Shown: positions 60,201 to 64,000 of the stretch, one piece after another | Layout: each line of letters opens with the position of its first letter | Position numbering within the stretch: the first letter of the stretch is position 1 | Assembly (NCBI RefSeq): GCF_023734775.1 | Contig: NZ_AP025732.1 | Location: forward strand, 5,206,501 to 5,270,500 | Source of the DNA: Nostoc cf. commune SO-36 | GTDB taxonomy: Bacteria; Cyanobacteriota; Cyanobacteriia; Cyanobacteriales; Nostocaceae | DNA: 64,000 nucleotides | Direction: 5' to 3' | Notes under the pieces: generated by a model | Seen by the model: only the letters and a program-made list of their open reading frames with translations | What the model was told of the DNA's origin: nothing | The model's database searches: none | Program-made: the position numbers and the translations under genes

Positions 60201-60597
60201 CGCCTGGGTCAAAATTGCGATTACCACTAAATGAACGATGAAACCAAATCCCCAACTCACGCGCATACTTCAGCCCACTTAAAGCCGTGCGGTGATTTCC
60301 AGAAATCTCATGAGTTGCCTGATTGCCAATTTTTCGTAACTCATGAAACAAGCGATCGACTTCTCCTTTAATTAAACCGCGATCGCGCAACCGATTCAGT
60401 AAATTAATCTGCCGTTCATCCGCTACCTCATAAAGTCCAACGTTGGCTGCCGCTAACTGAGCCAGCAATTCCCCAAACTGTCGCAACTTAATTAAACAAG
60501 TATTGGGGTCATCTGCAAAATATCGTTCAGCTAAAGCGCCTAATCTTACAAGTTGTGTATCGTGGACTGCAAGAAATGAGAAGTTTAATGATGGCAT
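57269..60597 (-). pseudogene. hsdR: type I restriction endonuclease subunit R, frameshifted near its 3' end
   Basis: From ATG 60597 (MPSLNFSFLAVHDTQLVRLG) 827 residues read in one frame: a DUF4145-like N-terminus, a coiled coil, the nuclease domain (ADYALFCGLQIVGVVEAKR, PD-ExK type), and a helicase with MATGTGKTKTC, VIDECHRG, LTATPA and EQMLGRATRP. It ends at TAA 58114 after PIVVKS. Removing one A from the AAA at 58120-58122 restores NPNITFTQLLQE; a second shift near 58088 and a third near 57935 are then needed to reach the EcoEI-type C-terminal domain at 57269-57913 (VREWFRDKKAIAQIL). Three shifts in 200 bp point to decay. The extra 28 codons upstream of 60597 are not homologous. Confidence 0.85.
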
Positions 60598-60699
60598 ATT
60601 TGGTAACACTAACTGCACGGAGTCATACCATTTCACTCCAAAATTGATACAGATGGCAAGCAGGGGGAGCAGGGGAGGCAAGAATAGTGACTTATATCA

Positions 60700-60843
60700 C
60701 AATACGGTTCAGTTAGCGCCAAAAACCTTTCAGGACTTATGTAAAAACTCTCAGAAACTCTTATTCCTTTGTGTCCTTTGCGCCCTTTGTGGTTCGTTTT
60801 TTCTTAATTTTGGATAAGTCTTGTCCTTAACTGAACCGTATTG
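60700..60843. mobile_element. MITE-like element (144 bp, 16-bp ends)
   Basis: CAATACGGTTCAGTTA (60700-60715) and TAACTGAACCGTATTG (60828-60843) are exact inverted copies. No ORF is enclosed and no clear target duplication is visible. A transposase-dependent element with this terminus is presumed elsewhere in the genome. Confidence 0.7.
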
Positions 60844-60994
60844 ATTTGTATCAATAATTTTGTGAATGTCCTTACAGGAGAGGTATTAGGGACTTTTGCA
60901 ACAAGTCTAATGACCAATAACTAATCAATTCATAAGTTCACTACAACAATTGTTGCAATGATTTAAGCCTTTCTTTATACATGGAAGAGTATTT

Positions 60995-61172
60995 TAGGAC
61001 TTACGCACTGTACAAACAAATTATCTTGTGTATTAACGTAAATAGGTCGTTTCAGGCTTTTCTAAACCACCCTTGGTTAGTTGCGATCGCAAAAAGATAG
61101 TTGAAAAATCTAGCTAAAAGCCTTGAAAAGCATAACTGTCATTTCGGCTTTTCTGTCAATGCGTAAGTCCTA
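60995..61172. mobile_element. MITE-like element (178 bp) with 5-bp target duplication
   Basis: Perfect 13-bp ends TAGGACTTACGCA (60995-61007) and TGCGTAAGTCCTA (61160-61172), flanked on both sides by the direct repeat TATTT (60990-60994 and 61173-61177). The interior has no transposase. This is the best-supported insertion in the window because the target duplication is intact. Confidence 0.85.
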
Positions 61173-61494
61173 TATTTGTTGCAAACGTTTGAATTTTGAC
61201 AATTAGTGTTTGAATTTGAGCAAAGACTATTTGGTTGATAGTTTCGGGTATAGCAATCCTATTTGATTTGCAAACAGAAATTGTCACTACGATTGCGATC
61301 GCTAGCCTCTACGGAGTATACTTTACGGTTTTAATTCAGTGCAGCACGGCATAAATAACCTGCCATTTCAAACAGGCACAAGCCTTGATATATCAACCTT
61401 TTAACTTTCGCCTTGCGGTACTAGTTTCCCCTGCTCCCTGCCCCCTGCCCCCTGCTCTAAAAGCAATAGGATATTTTTTATATTTAAAAGTCCC

Positions 61495-63108
61495 TTATCT
61501 TGGAGGGTAATACTGCGGATTCATCACTGGAGATTGATAACCGTTAGCCGGTACAGTACTTCCCATGCCGTTGGGTACAGGACTCACCACAGGAGGCTGA
61601 TAAACGCTCATAGGCATTGTGCCTGTTGTACTGTTGGGTAAAGCAGGATTCATCACCTGGGGCTGATAACCATTCGTGGGTATAATGTTTGTAGTGCTGT
61701 TGGGTATGACAGCATTCTTGCTAAACTCTTCGTAGGCAGCACGAGAAATTGAGCTAATCAGTTTTTCGGCGCGAGGATCGTTTCCAGGGCGTTGTACCAT
61801 CACAGCAGCAACGTAGCGTTTGCCAGTTGGAACAATAATTAAACCTGCATCTGCCAACATTGTGCCAATATCGCCCGTTTTGTGATATACTCTTGCTCCT
61901 GTTCCCAAACCCGATGGCAGCAGAGTGTTTCTCTCGGTGCGACGCAAGATATCGAGCATGAGATCGCGTGATGGCATACTTACTAAATTTCCCTGACTGA
62001 CAATCGCCATCAAATTTCCTAGTTCTTTGGGACTAGTGGTGTTTGTCCCTTGCAAATCTGGGAGTTGATTGCGAATCATTGTGGTTGTCAATCCCCAAGT
62101 GCGGAAACGCTGGTTTAAAGCGTCCATTCCTCCCAGTTTGGCAATCAGCATATTTGTCGCTGTGTTGTCACTGATTGTAATCATTTTAGTGACGACTTCT
62201 AGAGCAGTATACTGAGTTCCTGCTGACTTGTATTGCAGATTTCCCGAACCGCCAGCGATCATATTCTGTTCCATCGTCAGCATTTCATCCAGCCGAATTT
62301 TCCCTGCGTCCACATCCTGAAAAAAGGCAATCAGAATTGGCACTTTAATTGTGCTAGCCGCCGGAAAACTGTTAGAGCCATTAACATCTACATAATTACC
62401 AGTATCTAAATCTACTAAGAAAACTCCGGGTGTAAGATTTGGGTTATTGTCCGCCAAATTTTGCACGGCAATTTTCAAAGAGGTAATTTCCTGAGATAAA
62501 TATAGGCTTGAAGGTGTACCTGGGGGAGTTTGGGTAGGTTGTGGCTGCGATCGCACCACATTACTATTAGATTGCTGCGCTGAATTAGGACTGACGCGAT
62601 TCGCTGGGTCTAATACTGACAACACAGTACCCACAATGGCTCCCATGCCAACACCCACAATCAATAACCGCACAATATAGAGTATGGTTTTTGCCATTGG
62701 CTTTAACCGCGTCTTTGGCGATGAGCGCCTGCCCATTTTTGGCTTTTCCATCCGCACTGTTTTGACCATTACAGCACCTGGTCGAAAGGGGGGAATCCCC
62801 CTTGCATTAGGTATTGGTTTTACTGCTGCTGGCATAACTAACCCCGATTTTACCCTACGTCTAGCACCAGGGATTGGGGGAGGACTAATCGGATTTTTGG
62901 CGCGTGTTAGCGCTCCTTCTCGTCCACTCGTAGTTTGCTGCTGGCTGTTAGCTTTAACTTTCTTTTTTACCACTTTTTGAACTTTTTGTGGCGGCTGGCG
63001 GCGATTTAAGGGCTGACGCCGCGAGAAACCTGTTAGTTCGTCACTTGACTCTGACACTGTTACTCCTTGTGACCCACTTGACTGTTTTCTTGCAGACTCT
63101 TGACCCAA
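61495..63108 (-). CDS. class A beta-lactamase-like serine hydrolase, membrane-anchored
   Basis: A 537-residue protein. Residues 1-140 are basic and Pro/Arg/Lys-rich, then one membrane helix (TILYIVRLLIVGVGMGAIVG) and a periplasmic beta-lactamase2 domain with SxxK (STIK, 252-255), SDN (313-315) and KTG (409-411). The last 60 residues have three copies of a YQPPVMNP-type unit. The fold covers beta-lactamases and peptidoglycan-active hydrolases; with its long cytosolic part it is more likely a cell-wall enzyme than a resistance factor. The start is TTG 63108, with a stop upstream; the GTG at 63057 is an alternative. Confidence 0.8.
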   Translation of the reverse strand: MGQESARKQSSGSQGVTVSESSDELTGFSRRQPLNRRQPPQKVQKVVKKKVKANSQQQTTSGREGALTRAKNPISPPPIPGARRRVKSGLVMPAAVKPIPNARGIPPFRPGAVMVKTVRMEKPKMGRRSSPKTRLKPMAKTILYIVRLLIVGVGMGAIVGTVLSVLDPANRVSPNSAQQSNSNVVRSQPQPTQTPPGTPSSLYLSQEITSLKIAVQNLADNNPNLTPGVFLVDLDTGNYVDVNGSNSFPAASTIKVPILIAFFQDVDAGKIRLDEMLTMEQNMIAGGSGNLQYKSAGTQYTALEVVTKMITISDNTATNMLIAKLGGMDALNQRFRTWGLTTTMIRNQLPDLQGTNTTSPKELGNLMAIVSQGNLVSMPSRDLMLDILRRTERNTLLPSGLGTGARVYHKTGDIGTMLADAGLIIVPTGKRYVAAVMVQRPGNDPRAEKLISSISRAAYEEFSKNAVIPNSTTNIIPTNGYQPQVMNPALPNSTTGTMPMSVYQPPVVSPVPNGMGSTVPANGYQSPVMNPQYYPPR

Positions 63109-63231
63109 AATTTAATCTTTAAAAGCAATATTAATACTCAAATTACACTTTGCCACTAAGTAGCATTTTGTGTTTACTTTAAGCCATATTAAATATTTTG
63201 GGGGATGATTGCGTATATGCTAAACGAATAA

Positions 63232-63969
63232 TTACAACTTTTCACCATCCCTTTGAGTTTCAAGGGCCCATTCTACCTGCTGCAAAATTCCTCGCAGCAT
63301 CGCTACCTCCTTATTTTTTAGGTGAGCGCGATTATACAATTGGCGAAATTTTCCCATGCGACTAGCTGCCGTATGGGGATATACATAACCAATTTTCAGT
63401 AATAGTGCTTCTAATTGCTGGTAATATCCTTCCACAACTTCTATTGGTGCGAGTTCAGTTTGAGGTAAGGTTTGAGTGTCAGGCTGGGCACATTGTGACA
63501 ATTCATAACAACAGATTGCCACAGCAGTAGCCAAATTGAGGGCGACATAATCTGGACTTGTGGGAATGCCAACAAATCGCTGTGCATAATTTAATTCTTC
63601 ATTGCTTAATCCCCGGTCTTCTCTGCCAAAGATTAATGCTGAGGGTTTTTCTGGTTCCTCCAGTAACCAGGGTAGTGCAGTGCGGGGATTTTCTAGAGGT
63701 GTTTCCAAACTGCGGACGCGACCAGTAGTAGCGATCGCCCTGACACATCCATGTAATGCTTCTGGTAAGGTCGGCACTAATACCGCAGATTCGATAATTT
63801 CCTGACCATGAACAGCCATCATCAAAGCTTCCGACGATAGCGGATCGCATTGGGGGTTCACTAATACTAAATTATATAGCCCGAAATTTTTCATTACCCT
63901 GGCGATCGCGCCGATATTTATCGCCCCAGCTGGCTCTACCAACACAATTCTTAATCCAGCCAAGCTCAT
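63232..63969 (-). CDS. TrmJ-type tRNA/rRNA 2'-O-methyltransferase (SpoU/TrmH family)
   Basis: A 245-residue SPOUT methyltransferase, TrmH family group 1. Motifs: VLVEPAGAINIGAIARVMKNFG (motif 1, N-x-G-A-x-A-R), ALIFGREDRGLSNEEL (motif 2) and PTSPDYVALNLATAVAICCYEL (motif 3 with the SAM knot). TrmJ methylates the 2'-hydroxyl of nucleotide 32 in some tRNAs; the actual target in this organism is not known. C-terminal helices match the family. It ends 120 bp before the beta-lactamase-like gene on the same strand. Confidence 0.88.
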   Translation of the reverse strand: MSLAGLRIVLVEPAGAINIGAIARVMKNFGLYNLVLVNPQCDPLSSEALMMAVHGQEIIESAVLVPTLPEALHGCVRAIATTGRVRSLETPLENPRTALPWLLEEPEKPSALIFGREDRGLSNEELNYAQRFVGIPTSPDYVALNLATAVAICCYELSQCAQPDTQTLPQTELAPIEVVEGYYQQLEALLLKIGYVYPHTAASRMGKFRQLYNRAHLKNKEVAMLRGILQQVEWALETQRDGEKL

Positions 63970-64000
63970 TTTTTGCCTCCTGCGATCGTACCATAAGATA

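Larger units (their letters stand above)
60598..61494. other. 900-bp intergenic region rich in inverted-repeat elements
   Basis: It holds the elements at 60700-60843 and 60995-61172. The word GCGCCCTTTGTGGTTCGTTTTT (inside the first) recurs inverted at about 27161-27183 upstream of the SWIM gene. The last 150 bases contain pyrimidine-rich repeats (CCCCTGCTCCCTGCCCCCTG). No gene is supported. Confidence 0.5.

Noticed and set aside
60598..60681. 28-codon N-terminal extension of HsdR
   Set aside because: The extension is not like HsdR; ATG 60597 gives the natural start.

Overview
The window is chromosomal DNA of a filamentous, probably heterocyst-forming cyanobacterium of the Nostoc/Anabaena type. 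The evidence is photosystem II genes (psbD, psbC), ycf4, the ndhA-I-G-E block of the photosynthetic NDH-1 complex, very frequent GCGATCGC (HIP1) octamers, heptanucleotide tandem repeats and many short palindromic elements between genes. No rRNA, tRNA, CRISPR array or prophage was recognised.

Layout. 1-1.1 kb: an HNH/TPR gene cut by the window edge and a RelE-like toxin remnant. 1.1-7 kb: sixA, gltA, then ndhA-ndhI-ndhG-ndhE-nadK on one strand. 7-16 kb: an OlsB-like acyltransferase, a GT39-type membrane glycosyltransferase, a DUF4079 protein, a receiver-histidine kinase with a receiver remnant beside it, PBP2 and an orphan PotA-type ATPase. 17-22 kb: Gfo/Idh oxidoreductase, glutamate dehydrogenase, a FabF-like synthase and a cyclophilin lipoprotein. 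22-26 kb: ycf4 diverging from psbD-psbC, then a small PCP_red-domain protein. 26-31 kb: a SNF2 helicase/SWIM-protein pair and a GNAT protein. 31-37 kb: pnp, an OvoA-type sulfoxide synthase, a small ORF, an EamA exporter and a SET-domain protein. 37-43 kb: ilvC, a DUF4349 lipoprotein, type-2 NADH dehydrogenase, dapL and a Uma2 protein. 43-48 kb: a CLC-F type fluoride exporter behind a fluoride riboswitch, a 42-bp tandem repeat, a HicA remnant and aspS. 48-55 kb: GNAT, Uma2, a 51-codon gene resembling pirA with an NtcA-type site, a DUF62 SAM hydrolase, DUF2301, YdcF-like, a DUF1400-SGNH hydrolase and dprA. 55-61 kb: a decayed type I restriction-modification locus (hsdR, hsdM, hsdS). 61-64 kb: MITE-like elements, a class A beta-lactamase-like protein and a TrmJ-type methyltransferase.

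Most notable points: (1) psbC and ycf4, both core photosynthesis genes, each carry a single extra base that breaks the frame; hsdR is also frameshifted. (2) A textbook fluoride aptamer sits in front of a CLC-F gene. (3) A short gene absent from ordinary ORF calling looks like the PII-interacting regulator PirA and has a perfect TGTA-N8-TACA site upstream. (4) An OvoA catalytic module without its methyltransferase lies next to an exporter and a SET protein. (5) Several families of short inverted-repeat elements are present, two of which supply or abut the stop codon of the neighbouring gene.
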